A stretch of 64,000 nt of DNA, taken from Symbiodinium sp. CCMP2592. Taxonomy: Eukaryota > Sar > Dinophyceae > Suessiales > Symbiodiniaceae. The position numbers were made by a program, and so were the translations under genes. Position 1 is the first letter of the stretch, and each line of letters starts with the position of its first letter. The notes beneath the pieces were generated by a model. That model did not search any database. It saw only the letters and a program-made list of their open reading frames with translations, and was not told the DNA's origin. The stretch lies in contig CAJNDT010003046.1 in the NCBI GenBank assembly GCA_905221615.1, positions 431,088 through 495,087 on the forward strand. Reading direction: 5' to 3'. Of the stretch, positions 63,916-64,000 are shown in pieces.

Positions 63916-64000
63916 TCAAGGTCCCTTTAAAGGGAACCCTAGAGATCCCTTCAACGTGAGCCCTAAAAAGGTGCCTTTAAAGGGAAGCCTAGAGATCCCT

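Overview
This 64 kb window looks like nuclear DNA from an intron-rich dinoflagellate. Three things support that. (1) Genes whose exons I could join use GC, GT or GA donors and AG|G acceptors, a pattern known from core dinoflagellates. (2) Every gene that can be read with confidence lies on the minus strand, matching the one-directional gene arrays of dinoflagellates. (3) Non-coding DNA is full of TTTAGGG telomere-type repeats and of short inverted-repeat elements that behave as introner elements (mobile introns). A Suessiales-type alga (Symbiodiniaceae or Polarella) fits best; an Amoebophrya-like syndinian is the main alternative. No rRNA, tRNA, CRISPR or bacterial-type operon was seen.

Layout, left to right; all genes read right to left. 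0.1-1.1 kb is a giant ACT/CTA microsatellite. 1.1-3.6 kb is telomere-like repeat and minisatellite. 3.6-13.6 kb holds many tiny exons of a long coiled-coil protein, including a four-exon block present twice and an 838-bp tandem duplication. 14.8-20.3 kb holds an ankyrin-repeat gene. 21.1-23.8 kb has a coiled-coil exon, a membrane-anchored unknown protein, an EH-domain-like gene and another unknown exon. 23.8-29.3 kb is mostly repeats. 29.35-36.5 kb is a ubiquitin-specific protease (USP), joined exon by exon down to its stop codon. 36.75-37.85 kb is a three-exon HAD hydrolase of the phosphonatase-like type. 38-44 kb is repeat-rich with scattered exons. 44.6-53.4 kb looks like one large proline-rich gene. 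53.9-59.7 kb has further exons, including an RS-rich one that suggests an SR-type splicing protein. 60.2-61.9 kb is a phytanoyl-CoA dioxygenase-like (PhyH) gene. 62-64 kb is repeats.

The most notable system is the introner population. At least fourteen unrelated families of roughly 80-180 bp hairpin elements (terminal inverted repeats of 15-45 bp) are scattered through the window. In the HAD, PhyH, USP and EH-like genes, removing an element from a GC or GT at one end to an AG at the other restores the reading frame and a textbook protein motif. The window therefore records massive recent intron gain by several mobile-intron families side by side. The genes do not form a pathway.
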